Made by a program: the position numbers and the translations under genes. The notes beneath the pieces are model-generated. The model saw only the letters and a list, made by a program, of their open reading frames with translations, was not told the origin of the DNA and did no database searches. Shown here in pieces: positions 18,020 to 26,397 of a stretch of DNA of 52,740 nt; the first letter of the stretch is position 1; each line of letters opens with the position of its first letter. The stretch comes from Ruminiclostridium sp. (GTDB taxonomy: Bacteria; Bacillota; Clostridia; Oscillospirales; Ruminococcaceae). Where the stretch lies: contig JAEEJW010000078.1 of NCBI GenBank assembly GCA_016282095.1, positions 1 to 52,740 on the forward strand. The letters run 5' to 3'.

Positions 18020-19402
18020 TCACTTTCCGGGCTTGTTTTCCGACGCGGTGATCTGCCCCTCGGCTACTCCGTCGGTGCTTTCGGGCATGAACAGTATCTT
18101 TATCGTCGCGAAAAGCAGCTTTATATCTTCGGTGAGACTGGGGCGCGCTATGTACTGGAGATCCATGAGGAGCTTGTCATACGGCGCGGTGTTGTACTTG
18201 CCGTAGACCTGCGCGAAGCCCGTGAGGCCTGCTTTCGCCTGTAACCGGAACGCGAACTCCGGAGTTTCGTTCTCATACTGCTCGGCGATCTCGGGGCGCT
18301 CGGGACGCGGGCCCACAAGCGACATGGAGCCGTTCAGCACGCAGATCAGCTGCGGTATCTCGTCGATGCGGAACTTGCGCAGCACGCGGCCTACTTTAGT
18401 GACGCGGTCATCGGAAGCTCCGGTGGATAGTCTCGCGATGCCGTCCTTTTCCGCGTCCATACGCATTGTGCGGAATTTGATGATGTTGAATTCCCTGCGG
18501 TTCTTTGTCAGGCGTTTCTGTTTGTAGAATACCGTGCCGCCGTCACGCTTTATCAGTATGGCGGTGACGAGCATCAGCGGCGAGAGCAGGAGCAGCGCTA
18601 TGCCGGAGATGATGATATCCGCGGCGCGCTTTATGAACAGATACTCGAAGGACGGATTGTAACGCTCAATGGCGACTATGGGAAGATGCAGTATATGCAG
18701 CGGCTCGGAGCTGCTCATTATGACATCTCCGATGCCGGGGATCGCGAACACCCGGATATCCGACTCTATGCAGTACTTGATGATGAGGTTGCGTTCGCTG
18801 CTGTGTATGCCGCAGAGGAACACGGCGTCGGTGTTTTTCAGCGCCGAGGGTATGTCCGCAATACATTCTTCCACGCGCAGAGTCTTTGCGACTTCAAAGC
18901 GCTTGTCAAGTTTATACTCCTTTATCAGGGCTTCGATGCTCTGTCTCACGTCCCAGATCACGGCGGTGCGCATAGGTTTGTTGTTCCGGAAGAAGCTCTT
19001 GTTCGCGAAAAGCGACCAGAACACCGCCAGCGCAGCCTGTACAAGGAACAGGACTGCCAGCTCCCATGCCGAAGCGAGGCGGTAGGAAAGCAGGAATATG
19101 ATAACGTACGTTATCGCGTCGGTCACAAGGATTGAAAGGAGCTGGCTGTAAACGAGCTCCGAGATCCTCACTATCGACACGCTGAAGCCGGAATACAGCT
19201 TGCATACCGTGAAGTAGATGAACGCGTACAGCAGTATAAGCACAACATTTCCCCAGTGGAAGAAAGGTACATGGATAGTGTCGGCATAGCACCAGTACCA
19301 GCACAGGGCGAAGGGTACAGTGATGCACGCAACATTCAGCAGGTTCAGGATATATGACCAGAGCTGTTCGGTCACGCTGTTAAATTCTTTTCTGCCGCGC
19401 AT
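18020..19402 (-). CDS. polyprenyl-phosphate sugar-1-phosphate transferase (exopolysaccharide initiating enzyme)
   Basis: Transfers a sugar-1-phosphate from a nucleotide sugar to undecaprenyl phosphate, starting synthesis of a surface glycan. The 460-residue protein has four or five N-terminal membrane helices (to about residue 135), a central Rossmann-like region, another membrane hairpin (about 270-292) and the bacterial transferase catalytic domain with KFRTMRMDAE, LRKFRIDEIPQL, GSMSLVGPRPERP and the C-terminal GLTGFAQVYG. AAAGGAGGG precedes the ATG. No other glycan genes are adjacent, so it is an orphan in this window. Sugar specificity is not predictable. Confidence 0.92.
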   Translation of the reverse strand: MRGRKEFNSVTEQLWSYILNLLNVACITVPFALCWYWCYADTIHVPFFHWGNVVLILLYAFIYFTVCKLYSGFSVSIVRISELVYSQLLSILVTDAITYVIIFLLSYRLASAWELAVLFLVQAALAVFWSLFANKSFFRNNKPMRTAVIWDVRQSIEALIKEYKLDKRFEVAKTLRVEECIADIPSALKNTDAVFLCGIHSSERNLIIKYCIESDIRVFAIPGIGDVIMSSSEPLHILHLPIVAIERYNPSFEYLFIKRAADIIISGIALLLLSPLMLVTAILIKRDGGTVFYKQKRLTKNRREFNIIKFRTMRMDAEKDGIARLSTGASDDRVTKVGRVLRKFRIDEIPQLICVLNGSMSLVGPRPERPEIAEQYENETPEFAFRLQAKAGLTGFAQVYGKYNTAPYDKLLMDLQYIARPSLTEDIKLLFATIKILFMPESTDGVAEGQITASENKPGK

Positions 19403-19428
19403 CGTTATCCCTCCTTTTCGTAGAATAA

Positions 19429-19455
19429 AGCCGTATTCATTGGCTGAATACGGCT
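19429..19455 (-). terminator. Rho-independent terminator after the NhaC-type antiporter gene
   Basis: An 11-bp perfect stem (19429-19439 and 19445-19455, five-base loop), followed on the minus strand by TTATTCT. It lies between the antiporter gene and the sugar transferase gene, only about 26 bases before the latter's start. Confidence 0.7.
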
Positions 19456-19474
19456 CTGGAGCTATTGTCTGCCG

Positions 19475-21145
19475 TTATGACTGTTCCGGTGCCGCTTTTT
19501 TCTTTGAGAGCAGCTTTATGGTGAAGAGTACCGCTATCATCAGGACTATCGAGATGCCGAGCACCACGAATACGTTCTGTATGAAGCCGGAGATCAGGTA
19601 GCCCACCGCGCATACGCCTGCGGTTGTGAAGGCGTATGGGAGCTGTGTGGAAACATGGTTGACGTGGTCGCACTGTGCACCCGTGGAGGCCATGATGGTG
19701 GTATCCGATATAGGCGAGCAGTGGTCGCCGCATACGGCACCCGCGAGGCAAGCCGCGATGCAGATGATGACCATTTCGGGAATTACGCCGGTCTCGGCTG
19801 TGGAAGCGAGGTCACCGGAGAATACGCCTGTAACTATCGGGATAAGGATACCGAATGTACCCCATGAAGTACCTGTCGCGAAGGAAAGACCGATAGCAAC
19901 TGCGAAGAGTATCAGCGGCAGGAGTATCTGAATCGCGTGTGCGCTTTCAACGATGCCGGATACATACGGACCGGCTTCGAGCATGGAAGTAATGGACTTG
20001 AGCGCCCATGCGAAGCAGAGTATCAGTATAGCCGGTACCATCTGCTTGAAGCCCGCCACGATGGAATCCATGCAGCTTGTGAAGGTGAGAACGCGTCTGC
20101 ACAGGAAGTAGAGTATAACAAGGATAAGAGCGCCTATGGAACCGAGGGCGAGACCATAGGAAGCGTCACAGTCCGAGAATGCCGTGATGAGGTCGGCTCC
20201 CGAGAACAGGCCGCCGGTATATACCATACCGAGTACGCACATAACTATGAGTATCACAACGGGGAGAATGAGGTCGATGACCTTGCCCTTTGTGTGAACG
20301 GGCTTGTCGTCCGGAGGATAAGCGGTATTCTTCGTGGTGAAGAGGTCACCGTTCCTTGCGTTGTCCTCATGGTGCCTCATGGGACCGAAGTCCGTGTCGC
20401 TGAGCGCTATGAAGATTACCATGACGATCGTGAGCAGAGCGTAGAGGTTGTAGGGAATGGTGTCGATGAAGAGCTGTATGCCGTTGACGCCGTCAACCGT
20501 TCCGGCAACTGCGGCTGCCCACGATGATATCGGGGCGATAATGCAGATAGGAGCGGCTGTCGCGTCGATGAGGTAAGCGAGCTTTGCACGGGATATTCTG
20601 TGCTTGTCCGTAACGGGGCGCATTACCGAGCCGACGGTAAGGCAGTTGAAGTAGTCGTCCACGAATATCAGTGCGCCCAGCAGGAATGTTGCGATGCTTG
20701 CGCCCTTGCGGGTCTTGATGTGTGCCGAAGCCCATTCACCGTAAGCACGGCTTCCGCCCGCTCTGTTCATCATGACTACAATAGTTCCAAGCACAACGAG
20801 GAATACGAGTATTCCGACATTGTACGAATCGGCGATGTTGGCTATGATGCCTTTGTTGACCACAGCGTCCATAAATTTCGGGAAGCCCGTGAGTACAGGT
20901 GCTTCGGGGTCTTCCGGGAGCGGTGTGTTCGTCGAAACGGCATACAGGAAGCCGCCCGTCAGTATTCCGAGGAACAGGGAGGAGTAGACTTCCTTCGTTA
21001 TCAGCGCAAGTCCTATCGCGACTACCGGAGGCAGAAGCGACCAGAGCGTGCCGACAGCTTCGGTTATCGGTGCGCTGACAGCACAGCATATAATGAATAC
21101 CACAACGATAAGTGCGAAAATGATCTTACTGAGATACTTTTTCAT
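19475..21145 (-). CDS. NhaC-family Na+/H+ antiporter-type transporter
   Basis: A polytopic membrane carrier of 556 residues with about 11-13 hydrophobic helices. Conserved segments of the family include FVDDYFNCLTVGSVMRP, the APICIIAPISSWAAA helix, SFATGTSWGTFGILIP and AGAVCGDHCSPISDTT. The ATG at 21145 fits AAGGAGGG about 10 bases upstream better than an ATG at 21154 that lies almost on the ribosome binding site. Its 5' end overlaps the DMT-transporter gene. As last gene of an amino-acid ABC operon it may be a sodium-coupled amine or amino-acid exchanger rather than a pure Na+/H+ antiporter; this is inference from context. Confidence 0.9.
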   Translation of the reverse strand: MKKYLSKIIFALIVVVFIICCAVSAPITEAVGTLWSLLPPVVAIGLALITKEVYSSLFLGILTGGFLYAVSTNTPLPEDPEAPVLTGFPKFMDAVVNKGIIANIADSYNVGILVFLVVLGTIVVMMNRAGGSRAYGEWASAHIKTRKGASIATFLLGALIFVDDYFNCLTVGSVMRPVTDKHRISRAKLAYLIDATAAPICIIAPISSWAAAVAGTVDGVNGIQLFIDTIPYNLYALLTIVMVIFIALSDTDFGPMRHHEDNARNGDLFTTKNTAYPPDDKPVHTKGKVIDLILPVVILIVMCVLGMVYTGGLFSGADLITAFSDCDASYGLALGSIGALILVILYFLCRRVLTFTSCMDSIVAGFKQMVPAILILCFAWALKSITSMLEAGPYVSGIVESAHAIQILLPLILFAVAIGLSFATGTSWGTFGILIPIVTGVFSGDLASTAETGVIPEMVIICIAACLAGAVCGDHCSPISDTTIMASTGAQCDHVNHVSTQLPYAFTTAGVCAVGYLISGFIQNVFVVLGISIVLMIAVLFTIKLLSKKKAAPEQS

Positions 21146-22058
21146 TGAGATCATTCCCTCCTTTTTTCTTTTTGTTAATATTTATCTGAGCGGCAACGAC
21201 CGCGATAAATACCAGAGTACAGCCCGCGAGCTCCTTTATGCTGAGGGTCTCGTTCAGCAGAAGCCAGCCTGAGAGCGCCGCGAATACGGATTCAAGGCTC
21301 ATCAGCAGGGTAGCGGCAGTGGGGTCGGTGTAGCGCTGTCCGATTATCTGGAGAGTGTAGGCCACTCCGCAGGACATCACGCCTCCGTAGAGTATCGGCA
21401 GCCATGCCGCGAGTATCGCATCAAATGACGGCTGCTCGAAAATGAACATACAGACAAGCATTATAGTGCCTGCGGTGAAGAACTGTATGCAGGACATCAG
21501 TGTTCCGTCGGCGTTTTTCGCGTTGAAACGGTCGATGATCATGATGTGCGCCGCAAAGAAGAATGCGCAGGCCAGCACCAGCAGGTCGCCGGGGGAAACG
21601 GTGAAGCCTTCGTTTATGCACAGCAGGTAGAAACCCGCTATTGCGACAAGGCAGCATATCCACGCTTTCAGCGAGGTCCTGCGGTATATCACGAAGCCGA
21701 ATATGGGCACTATGATTATGTACAGTGCGGTGACGAAGCCCGCTTTACCGGCAGTAGTCATGCTTATGCCGTACTGCTGGAGCATACCCGCCACCGTGAA
21801 TATCAGGCCGCAGATGACACCGCCCGTGACGGTAGTCCTGAGGGGAGCCTTTTCCCGCTTCTCAGGGGACTTGTCCGGCAGGAGCCTGAGCAGTCCGATC
21901 ACAGGAATAAGCACAAACCCGCCGATAAGCGTGCGGCAGGCGTTGTAGGTGAACGGCCCGACATAGTTCATGCCGTCGCTCTGCGCGACGAAAGCCAGAC
22001 CCCATATCGCCGCGGTTATCAGCAGCATGATGCTGCCGCGGAGCTTATGCTGCTTCAT
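21126..22058 (-). CDS. EamA/DMT-superfamily transporter
   Basis: A 310-residue drug/metabolite transporter-type permease with ten membrane helices in two EamA repeats of five. The N-terminal repeat opens with SIMLLITAAIWGLAFVAQ. The second repeat contains YGGVMSCGVAYTLQIIGQ and the typical ATLLMSLESVFAALSGWLLLNE. The start codon overlaps the stop of the upstream ATPase gene (TAATG), and the lysine-rich tail overlaps the next start. Members often export amino acids or metabolites; the location inside an amino-acid ABC operon supports an amino-acid-related substrate, but this is inference. Confidence 0.92.
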   Translation of the reverse strand: MKQHKLRGSIMLLITAAIWGLAFVAQSDGMNYVGPFTYNACRTLIGGFVLIPVIGLLRLLPDKSPEKREKAPLRTTVTGGVICGLIFTVAGMLQQYGISMTTAGKAGFVTALYIIIVPIFGFVIYRRTSLKAWICCLVAIAGFYLLCINEGFTVSPGDLLVLACAFFFAAHIMIIDRFNAKNADGTLMSCIQFFTAGTIMLVCMFIFEQPSFDAILAAWLPILYGGVMSCGVAYTLQIIGQRYTDPTAATLLMSLESVFAALSGWLLLNETLSIKELAGCTLVFIAVVAAQININKKKKGGNDLNEKVSQ

Positions 22059-22783
22059 TACAGGACTTTGGACAGGAATTCCCTGAGTCTCGGGCTTTTC
22101 GGGTTTGAGAAGAATTCGCCCGGTTCGTTTTCTTCCATTATCACGCCGCCCTCCATGAACAGGACGCGTGAAGCCACTTCGCGTGCGAAACCCATTTCGT
22201 GGGTAACTACCACCATGGTCATGCCCTCTTCGGCAAGCTGCTTCATCAGCCCCAGCACCTCGCCCACCATTTCGGGGTCAAGTGCGGAAGTCGGTTCGTC
22301 GAACAGCATGACTTCCGGGTTCATGACGAGAGCCCTCGCTATGGCGATACGCTGTTTCTGACCGCCGGAGAGCATATTCGGGTAGCTGTCGGCCTTGTCG
22401 AAGAGCCCGACTTTCCGCAGGAGCTCTTCGGCTCTTGCGTTGGCCTCGTCTTTGGTCATCAGTTTCAGCTTTACTGGAGCGAGGGTGAGATTGCCGCGTA
22501 TAGTCAGATGCGGGAACAGGTGGAAATGCTGGAACACCATGCCCATTTTCTCGCGCACCTTGTGGAGCTGCTTCTCCGACGCGGCGGTAAGGTCGGTGCC
22601 GTCAAACAGTATAGTGCCGCCGGTAGGCTGTTCAAGGCGGTTCAGACAGCGCAGGAATGTGCTTTTGCCCGAGCCGGAGGGCCCTATGATAACGACCTTT
22701 TCGTTCTTTTCTATCTTCGTGTCGATGCCCTTGAGTATCTCAAGATCACCGAAGCTCTTTTTAAGTCCTTTAACCTCGATCAC
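22058..22783 (-). CDS. polar amino-acid ABC transporter, ATP-binding protein (GlnQ-like)
   Basis: The energising subunit of a polar amino-acid importer, 241 residues. It has Walker [10 protein letters not shown] (about residues 34-42), the Q-loop around [11 protein letters not shown], signature LSGGQKQR, Walker [13 protein letters not shown] and the H-loop in VVTHEMGFA. Initiation is at GTG (22783), with AAAGGAGG upstream inside the permease gene; the two overlap by 14 bases. Second of the three transporter core genes. Confidence 0.95.
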   Translation of the reverse strand: MIEVKGLKKSFGDLEILKGIDTKIEKNEKVVIIGPSGSGKSTFLRCLNRLEQPTGGTILFDGTDLTAASEKQLHKVREKMGMVFQHFHLFPHLTIRGNLTLAPVKLKLMTKDEANARAEELLRKVGLFDKADSYPNMLSGGQKQRIAIARALVMNPEVMLFDEPTSALDPEMVGEVLGLMKQLAEEGMTMVVVTHEMGFAREVASRVLFMEGGVIMEENEPGEFFSNPKSPRLREFLSKVL

Positions 22784-23462
22784 TCTTCTTGAGCCTCCTT
22801 TCGAGCTTTCCGACCAGAGCGCTGAGTCCTACGACTATGATAAGGTAGATCAGCGCGACTGCGATAAGCGGCAGGAATGCCTCATAAGTGACGCTTCTGA
22901 TTATGTCTCCGCCCTTGGTGAGGTCTTCGAGGGCGATATATCCAGCGACGGATGTTTCCTTCAGCAGTACGATGCACTCATTGGCAAGTGCGGGCAGGAC
23001 ATTCTTGAACGCCTGGGGAAGAATTATGTACATCATGGTCTTTGAGTAGCTGAGACCGAGGCTTGCGCCGGCCTCGAACTGTCCGCCGTCCACCGACATG
23101 ATGCCCGAGCGCACGATCTCCGCGACGTATGCTCCGGAGTTTATACCGAATGCAAGCACACCGACGAAGACCTTGTCTATCCTCACGGAAGCGAAGATGA
23201 CATAGTAGATGATGAGGAGCTGCACCATTACAGGCGTTCCTCTTATCACCGTCAGATATATCTTCGATATGAAATTCAGTATTTTAAGCTTGCCTGTTTT
23301 ATCGTGTGTTGCACGGACTATAGCAACGAGGAAACCAATGACCATGCCCAGCAGCACTGCGAAGAATGTTATGATGAGCGTGGTCTTGAGTCCGTTCACG
23401 AGGTACATATACCTGTTATCGTAGATGAAGGTATCGTACAGCTTCTGTAAAAGATCGTCCAA
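22770..23462 (-). CDS. polar amino-acid ABC transporter permease
   Basis: A membrane subunit of the His/Glu/Gln/Arg permease type, 230 residues, five helices. The EAA loop ([22 protein letters not shown], given here as a region near residues 133-154) contacts the ATPase; RGTPVMVQL lies near residue 75. Initiation is at TTG (23462) with GGGGGA eight bases upstream; the next in-frame ATG would remove the N-terminal periplasmic segment. It lies 55 bases downstream of the binding-protein gene. Confidence 0.93.
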   Translation of the reverse strand: MDDLLQKLYDTFIYDNRYMYLVNGLKTTLIITFFAVLLGMVIGFLVAIVRATHDKTGKLKILNFISKIYLTVIRGTPVMVQLLIIYYVIFASVRIDKVFVGVLAFGINSGAYVAEIVRSGIMSVDGGQFEAGASLGLSYSKTMMYIILPQAFKNVLPALANECIVLLKETSVAGYIALEDLTKGGDIIRSVTYEAFLPLIAVALIYLIIVVGLSALVGKLERRLKKSDRG

Positions 23463-23517
23463 GGGTCTGTCCCCCTAAATTCAGTTATTTTCTTGTTTTA
23501 CGGTTTTCTGCTCCGCG

Positions 23518-24303
23518 CTACTTGGCTCTTACGACGATTGCCTGCATCGAGGTAGCGTAGCCGTCGGTGAAGTTTACGTTCTTGAGTCTGTCCTCTGTAA
23601 CGGACATACCAGCAACGCCAACGTCGGCCTTGCCGGAGGTAACGGCTGTGATTATGGAATCGAATGCCATGTTCTCGATAGCCAGCTCCATGCCGAGCTT
23701 GTCGCAGATAGCTCTCATCATGTCAACATCTATGCCGACGATCTCGTTGTTCTCCATGCTCTCATAAGGCGGGAATTCGGCGTTTGTAGCCATGGTTATA
23801 GTGCCTGTTCTTGTTATGGAACTGTCTGCAACATAAGGAGCGTGATCGGCCTCGTCGCCTATCCAGTGGGAAATGATGCCGTCAAGGGTTCCGTCGGCCT
23901 TAATAGCCGCAAGAGCTTCGTTGAGCTTCTTGCCCAGTTCATCGTCGCCTATGCGGTAGCAGATGGAATATTCTTCATTATCGAAAGGCTCGTCGAGGAT
24001 CCTGAGGTCGGGGTTCTTGTTCACGAAAGCCTTTGCAGTCTCCATGTCGATGATGACAGCGTCGGTCTTTGCCTGTTTGAGCGCCTGTATGGCGTCCGCA
24101 CCCTTGTTGTAGCCCTCGACCTTGGCGTTCTCGATGTCGCCGGCAAGGATATATCCGGTGGTGCCGAGCTGTGTGCCTATGGTCTTGCCCTTGAGGTCAT
24201 CGGCGCTGTTTACGGTGTTTGCGGGAACGGCGGCGGCTCCGCAGGACGAGATGCATACTACGGCAGCGGCAAGCAGTGCCGCGAGTGGTCTTGTTTTTTT
24301 CAT
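23518..24303 (-). CDS. circularly permuted family-3 amino-acid-binding lipoprotein
   Basis: A solute-binding lipoprotein (261 residues; lipobox CISSC, Cys21) for the adjacent permease and ATPase. Its two halves are in reverse order. Residues 32-150 match the usual C-terminal half (SADDLKGKTIGTQLGTTG ... AIKADGTLDGIISHWIGD). Residues 167-261 match the usual N-terminal half (TITMATNAEFPPYES ... FDSIITAVTSGKADVG ... VTEDRLKNVNFTD). The protein stops where a canonical member would cross into its second half. The signal peptide sits before the moved half, so this is an intact permuted gene and not a fragment. The binding protein at 24663-25514 has the normal order. The ATG at 24303 has AAAGGAAG upstream; an earlier in-frame ATG (24360) lacks a ribosome binding site. 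Confidence 0.9.
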   Translation of the reverse strand: MKKTRPLAALLAAAVVCISSCGAAAVPANTVNSADDLKGKTIGTQLGTTGYILAGDIENAKVEGYNKGADAIQALKQAKTDAVIIDMETAKAFVNKNPDLRILDEPFDNEEYSICYRIGDDELGKKLNEALAAIKADGTLDGIISHWIGDEADHAPYVADSSITRTGTITMATNAEFPPYESMENNEIVGIDVDMMRAICDKLGMELAIENMAFDSIITAVTSGKADVGVAGMSVTEDRLKNVNFTDGYATSMQAIVVRAK

Positions 24304-24398
24304 GACTTTTCTTCCTTTCTTCCGGTTATACCTCCGGTATATGCCGTGCAGGGAAAACATAGGGAAGTCCCTGCGCTTTTAACTTTACATACTTATTT

Positions 24399-24427
24399 AT
24401 TATAACTCAATTTGTCCGAAAATGCAA
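24399..24427 (-). promoter_or_regulatory. sigma-A promoter of the leftward ABC operon
   Basis: Minus strand: -35 TTGCAT (24422-24427), perfect -10 TATAAT (24399-24404), 17-base spacer. The -35 overlaps a palindrome at 24423-24452. Confidence 0.75.
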
Positions 24428-24452
24428 TAGAATATCGGATATTTGTATTGCA
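24423..24452. promoter_or_regulatory. candidate operator palindrome in the divergent ABC promoter region
   Basis: Outer arms TGCAATA (24423-24429) and TATTGCA (24446-24452) flank inner arms AATATC and GATATT centred near 24437. It overlaps the -35 of the leftward promoter, a typical repressor position. Regulator unknown; no regulator gene is adjacent. Confidence 0.4.
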
Positions 24453-24588
24453 CAATAATTGAATGACGGTGCGCGCGTTTTATGTCATATTTACCGATTG
24501 CCGCGGTAATCCGCCATAAAACATCACTAAATAAGGGCTGCGGTAAAGCGTTAATTTGTATCAACTTCCGAAATTCCGCCCCGCGCTC

Positions 24589-24617
24589 TTTACAAATTCC
24601 GGGTAATGTGATATATT
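24589..24617 (+). promoter_or_regulatory. sigma-A promoter of the rightward binding-protein gene
   Basis: -35 TTTACA (24589-24594) and -10 TATATT (24612-24617), 17-base spacer. Between this and the leftward promoter, 24453-24588 shows no reading frame and no other clear structure. Confidence 0.65.
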
Positions 24618-24662
24618 GATTTAGTTGAAACTTCCAGGAACATGAAAAGAAAGGAAAAAGTT

Positions 24663-25514
24663 ATGAAAAAAACATTTATAGCAAGAATAACAGCAGGTCT
24701 CGCTGCATTCGCGATGATCGCTGCGGCAGGAAGCTGCGGCAACGGCGGCAGCGCGCAGACAACGACCGCCGCCGCAGGCACACCCGCAGCTTCGGCCGAT
24801 GATTCGCTGAAGAAGGTAATGGACGCAAAGCAGCTCGTTCTCGGACTTGACGCAAGCTTCCCGCCCATGGGCTTCACAAACGAGGCAAACGAGATCGTGG
24901 GCTTCGATATCGACGTGGCTCAGGCGGTATGCGACAAAATGGGCATCACGCTGGTAAAGCAGCCTATCGTATGGGACAACAAGGAAGAGGACCTCAATGT
25001 CGGCAAGATCGACTGCGTTTGGAACGGAATGTCCATAAACGAGTCGAGACAGAAGGCAATGAACCTTTCCGAACCCTACATGAACAACGAGATGATCTTC
25101 GTAGTACCCGGAAACAGCACTGTAAAGACAATGGACGACCTCAAGGGCAAGACCGTAGGCGTACAGTCCGGTTCCTCCGCAGAGGAGATACTTGTGGCTG
25201 CCGATCTCTACAAGGACATCACCGTAACGGCTCTTGAAGACAACGTAACTCTCCTCAACCAGATGGAACTCGGCTTCTCCGATGCTGTGTTCCTCGATTC
25301 CATCGTTGCGAACTACTTCATCACAGAGAACAGCAAGGATTATGTTATACTCCCCGGCAACCTTGAAGCGGAAGAATACGCTATCGGTTTCAGAAAGAAC
25401 GATCAGGCGCTCCGTGACGAGGTACAGAAGATCCTCGGTGAACTCAAGGCAGAAGGCAAGCTGGCCGAGATATCCACAAAGTGGTTCGGCAGAGACGTTA
25501 CAACCGTCAAGTAA
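24663..25514 (+). CDS. family-3 amino-acid-binding lipoprotein (canonical order)
   Basis: Extracellular lipid-anchored receptor of a polar amino-acid importer, 283 residues. The signal peptide ends at a lipobox (AAGSC, Cys near 23), followed by an Ala/Thr-rich linker. Lobe 1 starts with LVLGLDASFPPMGF, then NEIVGFDIDVAQAVCDKMG and GMSINESRQKAMNLSEPY; the hinge and lobe 2 follow with DDLKGKTVGVQSGSSAEE and end with KWFGRD. The ATG at 24663 has AAAGGAAAAAG in front; an ATG at 24642 overlaps that site. A terminator (25537-25566) separates it from its permease gene, which would let the receptor be made in excess. Confidence 0.94.
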   Translation: MKKTFIARITAGLAAFAMIAAAGSCGNGGSAQTTTAAAGTPAASADDSLKKVMDAKQLVLGLDASFPPMGFTNEANEIVGFDIDVAQAVCDKMGITLVKQPIVWDNKEEDLNVGKIDCVWNGMSINESRQKAMNLSEPYMNNEMIFVVPGNSTVKTMDDLKGKTVGVQSGSSAEEILVAADLYKDITVTALEDNVTLLNQMELGFSDAVFLDSIVANYFITENSKDYVILPGNLEAEEYAIGFRKNDQALRDEVQKILGELKAEGKLAEISTKWFGRDVTTVK

Positions 25515-25536
25515 AAAAATACACGGACAGATACGA

Positions 25537-25566
25537 CAGTCGCGGCAGAAGCCGCGGCTGTTTTTT
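25537..25566 (+). terminator. Rho-independent terminator after the binding-protein gene
   Basis: A 10-bp stem (25537-25546 and 25551-25560, loop AGAA, one G-U pair) followed by TTTTTT. Confidence 0.85.
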
Positions 25567-25577
25567 GTTATTTGCTA

Positions 25578-25606
25578 TTGAATTTATTACATATTTATGA
25601 TATAAT
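25578..25606 (+). promoter_or_regulatory. sigma-A promoter of the permease/ATPase genes
   Basis: -35 TTGAAT (25578-25583), perfect -10 TATAAT (25601-25606), 17-base spacer, about 75 bases before the start codon. It is the last clear promoter before 35777, so it may serve the whole run to the OppA-like gene. Confidence 0.7.
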
Positions 25607-25679
25607 ATAAACTGCGGTGTGATTTACCGTATTAACACGCTTTTATGATAGCATAACGAAACAAGGAGAAGATTTCCCG

Positions 25680-26384
25680 ATGACAGGAGAACAGTTATCG
25701 ACGCTGTTCGGGCTGATGCTCGAATACGCTGTCCCGACGCTGAAAATATTCGCGTTCACGCTGCTTTATTCCATACCGCTCGGAATGGTGGTGGCGCTGC
25801 TGAAAATGTGCAGGTTCAAGCCCATTTCATGGCTGACGAACATCTACATACTGATAATGCGCGGAACTCCGCTGCTGCTCCAGCTCATCGTGGCGCAGTA
25901 CTCGGTGCCGTACATCGTGCGCAGCGATATCTGCCCGGATTTCATAAAGAGCCTGCTCGAAAACGTGGACATCAGAAGCGAGAGCTACACGTTCAATATG
26001 ATGCTTTTTGCCTTTGTGCTCAACTACGCGGCTTACTTCGCGGAGATATTCCGCGGCGGTCTCGAGTCGATACCGAAGGGGCAGTACGAAGCCTCGCGGT
26101 GCCTCGGTTTCGGTAAGTTCCAGACCTTCTTCCGCATAATACTCCCGCAGGTGATAAAGCGCGTCGTACCTGCAAGCTCCAACGAGATAATCACGCTGGT
26201 CAAGGATACATCGCTTGCCTCCGCGATACCGTACATGGAGATCATGTACATAGCGAAGAAGCAGGTGCCGCTGTACGCGTCGCTTATGCCGCTGTTCATG
26301 GCGGGCGTGTTCTACTTCGTGTTCGCAACGGTGCTTACAGTGCTTTTCTCGGCAGTCGAGAAGAAGCTGGATTATTACAGGTAA
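25680..26384 (+). CDS. polar amino-acid ABC transporter permease
   Basis: A membrane subunit of 234 residues with five helices. RGTPLLLQL lies near residue 61, and the ATPase-contacting EAA region (ASRCLGFGKFQTFFRIILPQ, near 139-158) near the middle. AAGGAG lies about 12 bases before the ATG. It partners the binding protein at 24663-25514 and the ATPase that starts 13 bases downstream. It is more divergent from the permease at 22770-23462 than a recent duplicate would be, so the two transporters are probably old paralogues with different substrates. Confidence 0.94.
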   Translation: MTGEQLSTLFGLMLEYAVPTLKIFAFTLLYSIPLGMVVALLKMCRFKPISWLTNIYILIMRGTPLLLQLIVAQYSVPYIVRSDICPDFIKSLLENVDIRSESYTFNMMLFAFVLNYAAYFAEIFRGGLESIPKGQYEASRCLGFGKFQTFFRIILPQVIKRVVPASSNEIITLVKDTSLASAIPYMEIMYIAKKQVPLYASLMPLFMAGVFYFVFATVLTVLFSAVEKKLDYYR

Positions 26385-26397
26385 GGAGGGACGCGGT

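Noticed and set aside
23518-24303. The permuted binding protein as a pseudogene or half-gene
   Set aside because: Signal peptide, lipobox, both halves and a good ribosome binding site are present in one uninterrupted frame with a strong promoter.
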